A stretch of DNA of 64,000 nucleotides from Lantana camara (GCA_037501455.1 CM074862.1:87443501-87507500), one strand, 5' to 3'. Counted from the stretch's first letter, positions 41,960 through 53,570 are shown. Notes: generated by a model from the sequence alone, not told the origin. Numbers and translations are program-made.

Positions 41960-43223
41960 GGTATAGGGGGAAAATAGGTGTCAAGATTGTGGCCTATCTA
42001 GCTGTAAAGAAAGTGAATCGGAAAGATCGCGGTTGATTGACTCAGGCTCTTGGAAGAGGATATGTCTCGCAGTCCGCGGTAGATACTGGCTAATACTGGA
42101 ATGGCCAAGGAAAAGCATGTCCCACGTGCCATCATGCTCGAAACCCTGAAAACAGAAGCCCTGACCTTATCAGCTCAGTGATGAGGAAGAACAAACTTAC
42201 ACAACCAACAGGCTATGAAAGCAGCCAGATAAGTCTCCTTCATAGAATCCTCCTCAATCTCTAACATCAAACAAGGGTCAGCAAATTCCTTGTTGCGAAG
42301 TGGAGGAGAGGCATCAATCCTCCCGGACGGGTTATGAGTACGCTTAGGTGGGGTAGTTCTCTTCTTGGTAGTACTTAATGGGGGTTCGGCCCTTTGAACA
42401 AAAAATTAACCCAATCGGAAATGAACACGCCATGCGAATCTTTAGGGATTTTGTGATAAGCCAGGAGCAGATGTCTGCAACTCTACGGTATAGATGACAT
42501 ACGACCATCGCTGAACAACTCTTTAGCAGAAGGGACAGACTCATCATAAAAGTCTCCTCGTATAGGTAATCCGTAAAGCCCTCGAATGTCCCATAAAGAA
42601 ATTAAAAATTCCCCAAAAGGGGTATGCAGACTATTGGTGGAGGGGCACCATAGTTCCATGAAAGCTTGGAGAATGTTCCTATCACATACGTACGTAAAGA
42701 GGGAGGCATGGACGACGTTATAGATTCTGGCCTGATCAAGGGTGCCCGTATAGTGACTTAGTATATCCTCAGTCCATTCCCAATAACCATCATGGAAGGA
42801 TACTTCACCAAGTTTGGAGGGCGGAGGTCTCCATAAGTGGCTCTTGTGGTTAAGACGGAAGTTTCAGAGTTGAAACTCTGTGTCTTGTCCATGGTGGAGT
42901 GAAGATTTTAGCAAGAGGACTCGGGAGTTAGAAGTGGCGCCAGAATATAAATCAGTGGTATCCATAGTTTTCTCGATAGTCCATTCTGTAAGACGCGCAG
43001 ATTTATCAGATGAAGGTGTCCTAGAATGGTGGAGGCTTGTGGTCGGTTGATGGAGCGGTAGTTTAGTGCCCGGGATTTTGAGAGTGTCCTCACGCCAGCG
43101 AATAAGAATGTGTGGGTAGGGTTCCAAGTGGTCGTCAATGTCCATGTCAAAAGCGTTACCTGAAAGCACCAAGATAGCCAAATTACTCTCACAAGTATGA
43201 CGATACAAATTGAAACAGGTCAA
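41960..43223 (-). pseudogene. Antisense Tat ORF, plant mobile domain N-terminal part
   Basis: Minus strand. ORF 42864-43223 starts the region (DHLEPYPHILIRWREDTLKI, then SARLTEWTIEKTMDTTDLY). Beyond its stop the complement still reads HDGYWEWTEDILSHYTGTLD, FMELWCPSTNSLHTPFGEFL, SLWDIRGLYGLPIRGDFYDE and, after a further stop, HLLLAYHKIP: the conserved order of plant mobile domain proteins (YRDGYWEW / LWDL..GLPI / YDEVVPS). Several stops and frameshifts between 42000 and 42860 break it, so the joined gene is not functional in this copy although its 3' half is open. Confidence 0.75.
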
Positions 43224-43239
43224 ACTAAAAAGAATTTAA

Positions 43240-44764
43240 AAGGTTTATGTTGCTCCAATACCAAACTTGAAAGAGAGAATCCCTTTGCGAATTAGCTCAC
43301 CGTCGGGTTTGATTTCCAATTATGATTCCAAGTATGTTCCTACAGATGTCGATTCCAAGTTATCACTCCGAAATAGTTACTGGAATTGAGTGTTCCTTTA
43401 TCCAGATTGAGAGCTACTTTACGGTTCTAAAGTGATCGTGGGGGTTTGAGAATTCTTTTATGATTCCAAAACAAGTGCTATGACCGAGAGTTCCTTTATG
43501 TCCAGATTGAGAATTTCTTTATGATTCCAAAATGGTTGCTGGGATAAAGAATTCCTTTATGATTCCAAGATAGTTGTTGGGATTGAAAATTCCAAAAGTT
43601 GCTATGGTTGAGAGTTCCTTTGCGATTCCAAGTTTTGCAACTGCATGACAACCACGTACCATTCAACAAAGAAAAAAAAAAAAAAAAGAAAACACGGAAC
43701 AAAAGAAGAAAGAAAAAAAAAAGGACAAGACATGGAGAATCGATTCTTGTGTGTGAAGTGGACAACTTCAAGTCCCTCCTACGAACCAGTCTGGAGTACG
43801 AAGCGCTTTGTTGCTCTTTCACGAAGATAATATATTGTGGAGAAAGGTCTACCCCAATCGTTTATTAAAAAAAAAAAAAAACAGAGGGGAAAGCAACTTT
43901 GATTTAGGTAATTAAGGCCAAACAATTAATCAAAAAATCAGTACCTTTGCTGGATCGGTCTTCACAGTCGGAATTGGTTCGACTTTCCAAAGGGGAAAGA
44001 GGAAAGGTGAAGAAAAAAATATCCCAATTTTCTGTAATTTGGTTGCTGAAGAAAGGCCACGAACATACCCAAATCTCACAAATTGGGTTTTCCATACTGG
44101 TCCCGCCTCCACAACAAGATTTGGTTGACTTTCCAAATGAAGAGGAAAGGTATCCTCGTTGCGTACATCCTCTGCCAATCACTTTGATTGCTCTGCTGAA
44201 TAGGCCAGCAAAGAAATTCAGAGAAATGGAAACTTCCATCTCTAAGAGATTGGCAGAAAAGAAGGAAGATTGCAATTCTCACTTTCACTAAAGATCTTCT
44301 AAGTATTTGGTCGAAAATTGCATAATGGTTAATTGTTTCAGAGATGGATCCCATAAAAGGTGCGAGATTGATGGAAATTTCCAAGGATTGAGAGAGAGTG
44401 CCCACCGCTGCAATCATCAACATGCCGATGCACCTTAAAAAAAAAAGAAAAAAAAGGGGGTTAGAAGCAATTGCTTTTAATTGGGCTTATTGGCAGCCCA
44501 ATTAAATGAACAAATTGTCGCCATGTGAAACCTTGCAACAACACTAATGTAATCAACAAAATGGTTGAAGGCTACTTGAGCTTATTTTGTGGCCCAAGAC
44601 ATTGAATTGATGACTTGGTTTCCTTTTGGATCCAATTTAAATGATCCCTTACTTACGGATCGAATCAATCGCCAAAAAAAAAAAAAAAGAAAAAAAGTGA
44701 ACTACTTCAAGCCTGGGCTCACGAACTCCGACACGCTCTCCTCGAATCTTGAAGTGGGGGCATT
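43240..44764 (+). other. Tat 3' non-coding region with short repeats and purine tract
   Basis: 43315-43640 holds drifted repeats built on TTCCTTTATGATTCCAA and TTGCTGGGATTGAGA, about 45-50 bp apart. A-rich runs occur at 43668-43686, 43709-43720, 43866-43880, 44438-44456 and 44673-44695. An inverted repeat ATTGGGCT/AGCCCAAT with a 7-bp loop is at about 44481-44503. GAAGTGGGGGCATT (44751-44764) is the polypurine tract against the 3' LTR. No supported genes. Confidence 0.6.
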
Positions 44765-45393
44765 TGTTGACGTCGAAAAATTGATATAAAATTATTAATT
44801 AATGACCCAATAAAATTGGTTATTAATTATCAATTTTAATTATAAGCCCATAATAAATTTGGGCTTGCGTATCTAATTTAAAATAAGAATTGTGAAACTA
44901 TATTCTTATTATTTTGAATTAATTAAATAGATTAAATGAATTATCCATTAAATAAAATAAAGGTCCACTAATTATAAAGTGGTCCTCAAATGTAGGCCTA
45001 AGCCCAAGAAGCCCAATAGGATAAACGAAGGCCTAAAAATAAGGTTCTAAAGTCCCAAAAATCGGTCAAGCACCAAAATATAAGCGAAAAGGATAAACAA
45101 GCAATAAGAAGATTCAAAGGACAAAACTCTCAAGTCATCAAACACTAAGGAATCGAAGGGATTCAAGCATTTAAGAACTCAAGTTCGAGCCTTGCCTTTC
45201 TACCTTCGATTCAACCAAATCATACTCAATCCGGGAACAAGCATGAAGCCCTCGGATAAATCCACTCCAAAGAATCAGAGGGATTTCAGAGATTGGAACA
45301 CTTTTTAATTTAAATCAATATTATTCTTGCTTTCCCTATTTTCTTGCATCTTGTAACCATTTATTGCAGATTCAACGAAAATTTGTGTAAACA
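44765..45393 (+). repeat. 3' LTR of Tat element
   Basis: TGTTGACGTCG to ...TTTGTGTAAACA, 629 bp, followed by target duplication CTTTT. Preceded by the purine tract. Nearly the same as 31870-32489; the final AAACA is absent from the 5' copy. Confidence 0.93.
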
Positions 45394-45398
45394 CTTTT

Positions 45399-46017
45399 CT
45401 TTCGTTCTCTTTTTTCTCGTGTTAATTTTGATTGTCTCCCTCGTTTTGCAGGTTAGTTGAGGTGTTGCTAGGAATTTGAAGTTTGGAATGGATGCAAGGA
45501 TCGTGATCTGAGCTTTAATGTCGACGTTGAGGTCCATTTACTTTATTCGAGTGTGTACGCATGAGATTGATTTGCTTGTGTGGAGAATGAATTGATGCAA
45601 TTCATTGCAATATATGTTATGAGATGTTTATGTGTCCCCGAGATTAGTGCACTACAGTTTGATTGAATTTCATGAGTTAATTAACATGTTTAAGCACCAT
45701 CCGAATTGTGTTTGTGTTGCAAATTTGATTTTGGGATAAGCCTCTAGAAATAAGAGTCACTTTAAGTTGGTAACGCCCGTTAATAGAGGCAGGCGTCCCA
45801 GTAGGAAGGGTAACGGGTGTTGCCCCCTTACCAGTCAATTTTGGTAACGCCCGTTAATAGAGTCAAGCGAGTGGGGAGTGGGAGTAACAAGCATTACTCC
45901 CAGGAAGGTTTAAACCATTAACAACCTCGTTACAGGGCTTAAATCGCAAAACTGAAGGGTTTGGTTAACACGTATTTCGGCTTTAAAATTCCAATATTTA
46001 AAAATCTGCCTTGTCCC
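45399..46017 (+). other. Athila-2 spacer between pol and env-like ORF, with hairpins
   Basis: Resumes Athila-2 after the Tat insertion. CTCGTTTTGCAG (near 45442-45453), after a pyrimidine tract, is a possible 3' splice site for an env-type subgenomic RNA, as proposed for Athila-like elements; this is a guess. 45769-45900 carries four hairpin-like units: GGTAAC/GTTAAT around GCCC (45769-45784), GGTAAC/GTTGCC around GGGT (45809-45824, pairs fully with one U.G), GGTAAC/GTTAAT again (45843-45858), and GGAGTAA/TTACTCC (45881-45900). Confidence 0.6.
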
Positions 46018-48301
46018 TGTTGGAAAACAGGAATCAGAAAGCAGCGGAAATTTAAAAATTTTTCCAACAAAAGGATCTTAGACTCGCAATCGTGAATCCA
46101 AATTCATAAAGATCAAGAAACTCACTTGGGTAGTAGCTTTCTTGACACGTTTTGAGCCGCCCTCAAACGCGCTTCATGAGGTAATGGCAACCCGTCCCTT
46201 GAAAGTCTCTTTCTACTTCAGAATCCATTGTAGGGATAACAATCCACACCAACCTAGATTCAAATCATGTTAGGGAAGTTCTTAACGATATAACATAAAG
46301 AAAGAAACATGAAACGAGAAAGGCATGATTGAAACTCCATTCGAAAACCAGTTTTCCGAAAGTAGAAATCTGCCAGCCATAAAACCCTCGTGAAAAAATT
46401 CATCCTTCTGGATATGGACGAACGGTTTTCGCCATCTTCTTTGGTTCGATTTTTTCACTCGTTTCATGTTGGGTTCAGAATCGTTTCATCTTCCCTTTTG
46501 GTCGTTTTGCTTGATCCCCACTTTTTGGTAAAGCTCGAATCTTCAGAACTTCTAACTTGAAGCTCTCTAGAGATAGTCCACCAACTTGGCTACAATCTAA
46601 CTAGTAAGGATGCTAGTTCTCTAGTTAGTGTTTAGGCTTAACCTAGGGTTTCGTATATCTTGGAGAAAGGATGGTGTTCAACACATGAACCAAAAGAATT
46701 CTCGATTAGCTCTAAGGGGAACTTGAGCTCCCCTATATATAGGATGGGAGTGGCCGAAAATCCTAGTCCTTATGGACTAAGGATTTGGTCCCTCTCTCCT
46801 ATTACTTGATCATCAAGTAATTTTGACTTTGACTTTGAATTCAAATTCAAATAAACTTTCAAGAGAGCTAAAATATCCAAACTATTTTTGGATAATTTTA
46901 TAATTTATTTATTTAAAATAAATAACTTATTTTATCTAATTAATTAATTCACAATTAATTAACTAGATTATTTTTCTCCAAAATAAGACTTTCTTTTTAA
47001 TTCAAAATTAAACAAAAGTCTATTAAATAATTCATCACATTAATTATTTAACACATAAATAAATATACACATATATTTACACACGTGTGAGACACGTGTC
47101 GCAAGGACACGTGCCACTCACGTGAGCCACACGTGTGGTTCACACGTGTGGAACCCTCATGGCCCGATTAACTCGTTTAATCATTTTAAATCCTTAACTC
47201 ATATAACCAAGTTGTTGTGTGTGACCCTCTAGGTTCTCAATTCAATTAGCAGTGACCCCAATTAATTAATTCACTAATTAATTAATCAGTCCACAGATTA
47301 AACGACCATAGTCTAGCAACAGGTGTTTAACCCCTAGCTGAATTGGAATGTTCGGATTCGACAGAACCTTTAAGTCATTGATTCATGTGAGATACAATCC
47401 TCCTACTTACTATCTCTCAACCAAGATCTAGGGTAAGGGAATAATCAGAACCCTAATAATCAGGTCATAAAGCTAAGTGCATTTCATATCCATTTGATCT
47501 CAATCCAAGAAACCCTTTTCTTGATCTCTTGATCTACTGCCTTGGCCAAGGACTCCATATGGCATATGAATGACTTACACAATAAGACATCATCTTGCAA
47601 ACGCAAGTGTAGGTCCTTTCTTGATTCTCATTCACTTTCATGAGTCACTTGTGCAGCCCCAGCATAAGCCTTGAATCAGTTGTCTAAGGCGACACCCTTT
47701 AAAGCTTATACCTAAGACTACAGAGTTAACTCATAAAGTGACATGGAACCTCAAGTCTAAGGATCAATTAATCACATCAATGACTCGTGAGATATTTCCT
47801 AATCTGGACGTTTCCATTTCCTGAAATAGAAACTTCTTTTCCCATTTAGGAATCTTTTAACACGGGGCACCTTAGTGAACTTACTTATTAAAGTAAGCAC
47901 CCTCATGTATCACGCGCGTATCAACTATACACTGTGCACCTCCATGAAACAAGGTGGTCCTTCTTAAGGGCTTGATCCCACAAGCAAGCCTTAAAGGAGT
48001 TAGGTTGACACTCCCACTGTCTGTAGGACTCATCGGCTTGGAGTATTTTACTAATCATGACTTATGTGATATAGGGCTCATTTCATGAACCATTTCACCT
48101 AAATGGTAGAGTCCTAAAGTCATCAGGATTAGGGGAGTTCTCATACATGCGCATATAATGGAAACATACAATACACGTATTGGCATATAAAGAAGTGTTT
48201 GCCTATGATCAATCGTATATTATTCAAAGATTGTTTGTGATACAAGAAAAGTCCCAAAGCAGATTACGTCGAATCGGCTTTCTAGGGCACTATTCCTAAC
48301 A
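46018..48301 (-). repeat. 3' LTR of copia element
   Basis: Left LTR, 2284 bp. Contains the CACGTG palindrome cluster (47081-47151). The GTGGGAGAT purine tract lies immediately to its right (48302-48310 on the minus strand). Confidence 0.93.
47081..47151. promoter_or_regulatory. Cluster of six CACGTG (G-box) palindromes, left LTR
   Basis: Six CACGTG cores in about 70 bp, each with symmetrical flanks that differ: CACACGTGTG, GACACGTGTC, GACACGTGCC, CTCACGTGAG, CCACACGTGTGG, CACACGTGTG. G-boxes are bound by plant bZIP and bHLH factors. The cluster is kept in both LTRs. Regulatory role inferred. Confidence 0.7.
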
Positions 48302-48310
48302 ATCTCCCAC
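48302..48310 (-). other. Polypurine tract of copia element
   Basis: GTGGGAGAT on the minus strand directly before the 3' LTR start TGTTAGGAATAG; CAAGTGGGAGAT-type tracts are usual for plant copia elements. It primes plus-strand DNA synthesis. Confidence 0.9.
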
Positions 48311-50700
48311 TTGCCCGTAAAAGCCATTTAGGTACTCTAAGTCCCATCTTATCAAGATGCACTTTGAGAGCCTATTGACTTTGGGCGTTTCCAAAGTGGA
48401 TCTGCAATATTCTCTGCTGATGTGACCCTCTTGTTTACACATCTCTTAGGAAACACCTTTTCCTTACAAAGTGATTCGTAATCACGTGTTCAGTCTCTTG
48501 GTGAGGTCTTGGTTCTCTTACTTGAGCAACCATCCTTTTTTATCATACAATATGATAAAGAAGTTGTTTCATTCTAGGAACTTCATCTAACCAGTTAGAT
48601 GGAGTTTCTTACCCAAACACTTAACTTAGTGTTATATAATACGACTAAGTTCTCAACTACGATAGTCGAGTTTTGCAATGTCCGTCCTTGGAACCCTTTT
48701 CCAACACATTGCATTACCATTCTGGTGGAAGTTATATCCTTTCAATGATTTCATAATCATCTATGTTTGACGAACGGTTACATCAAATATCCTTCTAACA
48801 ACAAGATCTTTTGGGCTCTGTAAACTTATACATATCCTCATTTCTTCTTAAGTACTCTGAGGATATCCTTTACAGAAATCTAATGACCTTCTCTGAGGTC
48901 ATTTTAGATTCGACCCACTACGCTTAGTGTCGCGCCAAATCAAGTCTAGTACATAACATTTCATATATTATGCACCCTTTCACTTAAAGGGGTTTTTGGA
49001 CATTCTAACTTTCTTAAAGTTATCTTAGGACACACACTCTTCAAAAGAGATGGTCCATTGTCCATACTAAACTCCTTTTAGTACTGTGGTTATGTACTCG
49101 TTTTGTGATAATCCATTTATGTTCTCAGATCTATCTTCTATAGATCTCAATGTTGAGAATTTAGGATAATCACTAAGATCTTTCATGCCAAATTGTTTTT
49201 TAAACAAGAATTGGTAACTTTCATGTCATCCTTGACATTCCTAATGAGAAGGATGTCGTCTTCTAAAGAACCAAAATTGACTCTTACATCACTAACTTTC
49301 ATATGTACACTCTTAGACTTATTTGACTTCCATCTGTGTCAAACGATTTGACTGTGGAATCGAATTGTCTAACTCCTAGAAGCCTTTATCAATCCACAGA
49401 TTGACTTAGGGATTTGCATACCTTATGCATACTCCCACTGAATATGAGATTTATAGAAATACCTTATTTCAGTCTCTTTCAATCTCATATTGAACAAGAT
49501 AGTTCTCATATTCATTTATCATATCTCATAGTCAGAATATGAGGATGTGGTAAATACAATCCAAATGGACTTTTGTATTTCAACCGTCAAGAAGGTTGTA
49601 ATGCTTTCATTCACTCGAAGCTGCACGAGCTTGATCCTACCAGGTGGATCAACCAAGGTCAAAACTTAGTTTGAGTATATGGAATCCATATTGGATTTCA
49701 AGGCTTGCTTACACTACTCAGATTCCAAATCTGACAATGTCTCCTCTTCAAATAATTCCTTGGCTATCCAGGAATGTGTTCTAAATGCGTCTTAAGAGAA
49801 GGGTTTCACACGTGTACATATTCTAAAATTTGGCCAAGATTTATCAGATGGGCTTGTTTCTTCTATACGTGGCGTGTATATTTATCCTCAAATTGTTGAG
49901 GTCTGCTTGCTTGCCTTTCTTCTTCTATAGGAACGATTCCTTAAGAAAGGTACATTCCTTGAGACAAACAACCTTTGTCTAAGGGAATCGCAGAAACGAT
50001 ATCCAATATTATTGCATAAACTTGAACTCATTTCAAGCTTATCTCCCACTATCCTCTCCATTTAAGAGGATTCCATTAAATTCTTGGATAAGAATAATTA
50101 GGGAATTTAGTATGCCATATTGCATAGTGCAACTAAAGGACTGATTATGGAAGGTACTAAATTCAAAATCTCTAACTGCATATTCTAGGAGTTTATTCCT
50201 AGAATGATTATAAGTCAGTAAAGCTTACTATGGAATAGACCATATACTATTAGGTTTCATTCCCTCATTTGGAAACACTAAGGTGTTCTCGAATTAGTTT
50301 ACTGAGAGATAATAGTATTATCTCTAAGATGACTAAGGAATTAGTTGCTAAGATATTGGCTATCTTGATCATATCGATTTACCTATAACTTATGACTACA
50401 TCGGTTCTTAACCTCCTTTTTGAAATTCTAAGAATTTCATATAAGTTTCGAATTTGTACTTCAACAAGTATATTCATAATGATTAAACTGATGATTGTAT
50501 CTAGTGCTTACATTAAGCATCTTACACTCATCAGAGTGGATCGAAATCCACTATAATTTTGGAACGTTCCACGTTTCTTATAAACGGGATTCAGGAACGC
50601 TTCCCTCAAGACAGGATTCACAGGAAGTCAACTCTATAGGTTCATTTTCATAGAATGATCCTAAGGTGTCTGACTTGCTAATCCTTTTATATCTCAACGT
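48311..50700 (-). pseudogene. Degraded copia integrase, RT and RNase H
   Basis: On the minus strand, pieces can be recognised in pol order: near 50640-50600 SCESCLEG, the end of the integrase zinc region, followed near 50530 by IHSDECK (the block at the first integrase Asp). Near 49690-49620 is MDSIYSNQVLTLVDPPGRIK, the start of copia RT, then a decayed SYSDYEI. Near 48430-48380 is TSAENIADPL, the end of RNase H. Frames change every few tens of codons and parts, including the catalytic palm, are deleted or unrecognisable. No ORF survives. Confidence 0.72.
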
Positions 50701-51730
50701 TCCAAAGTAATTCGAAGCTTTGTCATCTCACTTACTTTTGTTATCTCGTTGTATGTTCAGAACATTAGTGCCTTGAGTCTTTGCACAACGGATTATGCAG
50801 AATTGACTCAAGACTAGTGAATTCTATTCCTAGTAGAATTACTAAACGAGGTAACATTTCGGAGTACTCATACTCTTTGTAGTTCCCTTTAAAAGTCCTT
50901 ATTTGCTACCATAGAAGCAAACGTCCAATTTGATCTCTAGTGTCTTTTGGGCGTACCCCTTAGATGCCCCTCCATTGGGCTCTTAAGGGTTTCTTCTTCT
51001 TTAGGCCTTCAAGCCTTTAACTTAGTGAGTCTAGAAGAAGAATTAACCATCACAACCTTTTGTTCCTTCTTAAGGATGCTCTCAACCATTATCAACTAAA
51101 TGATTAACTGTACTACATTAGAATCATTCTAGTTGAGCATAAAGGTTTTAAATGATGGTGGAAGCAATGTAAGCAATCAGTGCATTGAGAACTCTTTTCT
51201 CGGTTAATGAGACCACAAGATCTTCAAATAAGATCTTTAGACCTTGTTCGTGTGCACTTGTTTTCTCATTTGGAATATTGAATAATTCCATAATGTTATA
51301 CCTTGTAACATTTTTATGAGGTGGTTCAATTGCTCTTAAGTGGTTTGGAGAAATCCTATTCACCTCAGATTGCTTCTCTTTTTGGCCCAGGTCGAATTTT
51401 CACAATTGAAAACTTCGCCCTTTAGAGAATGCCTTTCTCTATTCGGAATCTAAAATGAATTTTAGGGTCCGAAGCTAATTAGAGTTAGTAGGACTTAGTC
51501 AACTCTTTTGACTTAAGGATGGATACGAATGGGTTTGCATTTCATATTTTAGAGAATCACAGAACTACAACCTAAATGCTAAGCAGAGAAAATGTGAGCA
51601 TGCTGAATTATAACGATATACAAAAGATAAGGTCTTTAATCTAATGTAGCTCCCACTATTTTTCAAAGATCTATAATTCCCAAAGATCTAAGAGGAACGC
51701 GTTTCCTAATTGGTAGTAAGATCCCAAGCA
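50701..51730 (-). pseudogene. Probable copia gag region, unrecognisable
   Basis: By position between the leader hairpins and the integrase remnant this should be gag and protease. The only open stretch is 51148-51363 (71 residues, minus). It shows no motif that I can assign; no CCHC knuckle or D-S-G protease site was found. Confidence 0.35.
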
Positions 51731-52070
51731 TTTTACCTCGAACCTACGACTCGCGGACATTCTAAGTAAAACCCTAGGTAGGTACAACTTACCAATTCTA
51801 ACACCTCTAGAACTCTTAGTAATTGTTTTTGCATCACCTATCTTTCAATATGGACCCACGACTCATGCGACATCCATATTTACTTAGGCGTTAAGCTAGA
51901 CCCATCAATCATAAGATCATGATCAAAAAGTAGTTCGAACGACCCACGACTCGCGGACATCGCCCTTGCCAAAATTGATCATCAAATATTGATCATTTAA
52001 AATGATCAATTAGGTAACTAAGAACTAATAAGCTCAACTAGCTATCCCACGACTCGCGGACAATAACTAG
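51731..52070 (-). ncRNA. Four hairpins with a fixed core and variable paired arms (copia leader)
   Basis: Plus-strand core CCCACGACTCGCGGACA (or close variant) at 51743-51759, 51855-51872, 51943-51959 and 52046-52062. Arms: 51731-51742 with 51760-51771; AATATGGA with TCCATATT (51847-51880); a weak GAACGA with TCGCCC; CTAGCTAT with ATAACTAG (52038-52070). Several plus-strand A-C mismatches are U.G pairs on the minus (sense) strand. The core itself can fold as CCGCG-AGU-CGUGG. A structured RNA element in the element's leader is inferred; function unknown. Confidence 0.65.
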
Positions 52071-53224
52071 CTTCACTTACTAAACTTAAAACCTATTGAT
52101 GGAATGCTAGGAATTTAATTCAAAATTTGCATCTCAAATTAAATACCTATTATTCGAAATGAACTTAATATTTAATGGGAATTTTCGAATCAACCGAAGA
52201 GTTGTTCGGTTTGACCTCACCAACATATATGTTATCCAATTTTATTAGTCTTGATTAATGCAAGTACAACTTAAATTCATTTCAAACAAGCACATAAACA
52301 GATAACATGTCCTAGCATGATACTAACATGTAATGATCATGGGTTCTACCTATCTTATACGTGATATGTGGGAGCCACTCCACAATCACAAGTTCTAACA
52401 TACATGCCACATAAACAGTTTAAATCACATAAGGGAAAGCAGTAACAAAATACGAGCCCTATCTCTATTACATTTTTACAATTGAGATTCCCCTCCCTAA
52501 CATTTTGAGGGGCCTTCACTTATGGCCTCCTTGTTACTTGAATGTGGTCCATCTTACTCCATGGGTGCATTGTCTCCAAAATGAAAATAAAACCTCACCA
52601 CCTATCTCTACTCTCAAATTACAATAAAAAGAAAAAGACATAAAGTAATAAGGCTCAATCTTCATATTGGCCGTAGACAATTACACGGGGCATACCCTGG
52701 CCTCAAAACAGTAATATGGAAAGCCACATAATAAATCACATAACAGTACGCACATAAGTGAGGCTCCGACCTCAATTGAAAAACGCAACTATAGGGCTCT
52801 AACCCCAATTTAAACCATCCATGTGCATAAATTAAAACCATACATAAGTCTAAACCCATGATCACCTAACTTGCATAAATTGCAAGAATTTAAATTTAAC
52901 CAATAAATTAAAATTCTCGCTTTAAGCTCTAATAGCTTAAAACACGACTTAGATGCAATTCTTGTTCAATAGCCTTTTCTATAAAACCCGAAAAACAATG
53001 AACTAATAAAATTTCAATTAATTTCTGAAAATTAATAATTTTATTCTTTCAATATTTTCATAAAATAAGGTTTGTAATTTTTCCAAAATTTAAATCGCTT
53101 AAATTTTCAAAATCCCAATTTAAACAATTATTTCAAAAATAATTCAAATTTAATAAAATAAAAATTTTCAGGAAAAATTAAATCAGGATTGGATTGGACT
53201 AAACACGAAAATCAAGATCACGAA
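52071..53224 (-). other. Copia leader, no genes seen
   Basis: AT-rich non-coding stretch between the hairpin array and the GC-rich block. ORFs such as 52662-52865 (minus) have no recognisable content. I see no further structure. Confidence 0.4.
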
Positions 53225-53570
53225 ACGAACGACCTGGAATGCCCGGACTGTCCGCCCGCACACCGCGCGACATCGCTTGCTAGGCGCGGACACCAGCAAC
53301 GCGCGAGACCGGTAGCAGAAGGCTGCCAGCGCGCGCGCTAGGGGCGCGCCCTGCGCGCATCGTGCTCAGCAGCAGGCGGGCATGCCGGGCGAGGCTCCCG
53401 CGCAGTTGCGGGAGGCGAGCAGGCGCGCCTAGGCGCAGGCGAGCAGCAGCGGCGGGCAGTCCCCCGCAGTTGCGGGACTGCTGGGTGGACGGGCACGGGG
53501 GCCTAAGCGTACTACGCCATAGCACGTTTAGGCTCGCGTTCTCGTGACGCGATTTCGTGTTTCGTACTTT
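53225..53570 (-). repeat. GC-rich block in copia leader near the PBS
   Basis: About 350 bp of very high GC within an AT-rich element, rich in GCGCGC and AGGCG. It includes inverted repeats with GCAGTTGCGGG: arms CCCGC/GCGGG around AGTT at about 53400-53414 and 53465-53478. ORFs here on both strands (53280-53591 minus, 53362-53547 plus) follow from base composition. Origin unknown; a captured fragment is possible. Confidence 0.6.

Larger units (their letters stand above)
31870..45393 (+). mobile_element. Complete Tat-lineage Ty3/gypsy element (TSD CTTTT)
   Basis: 13.5 kb with two LTRs, PBS, gag, protease, RT, dual RNase H, integrase, an antisense extra ORF and a purine tract. The 5-bp duplication CTTTT is at 31865-31869 and 45394-45398. 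The Tat placement rests on the second (archaeal-type) RNase H after the first, the TGGCACGCCCAGTGGGAC PBS, and an antisense ORF in a long 3' region. About 30 differences between the roughly 620-bp LTRs (near 95% identity by eye) suggest an intermediate age. Confidence 0.93.

Noticed and set aside
43599..43868. Lys-rich plus-strand ORF
   Set aside because: Produced by A-rich runs in the Tat 3' region; no motif.
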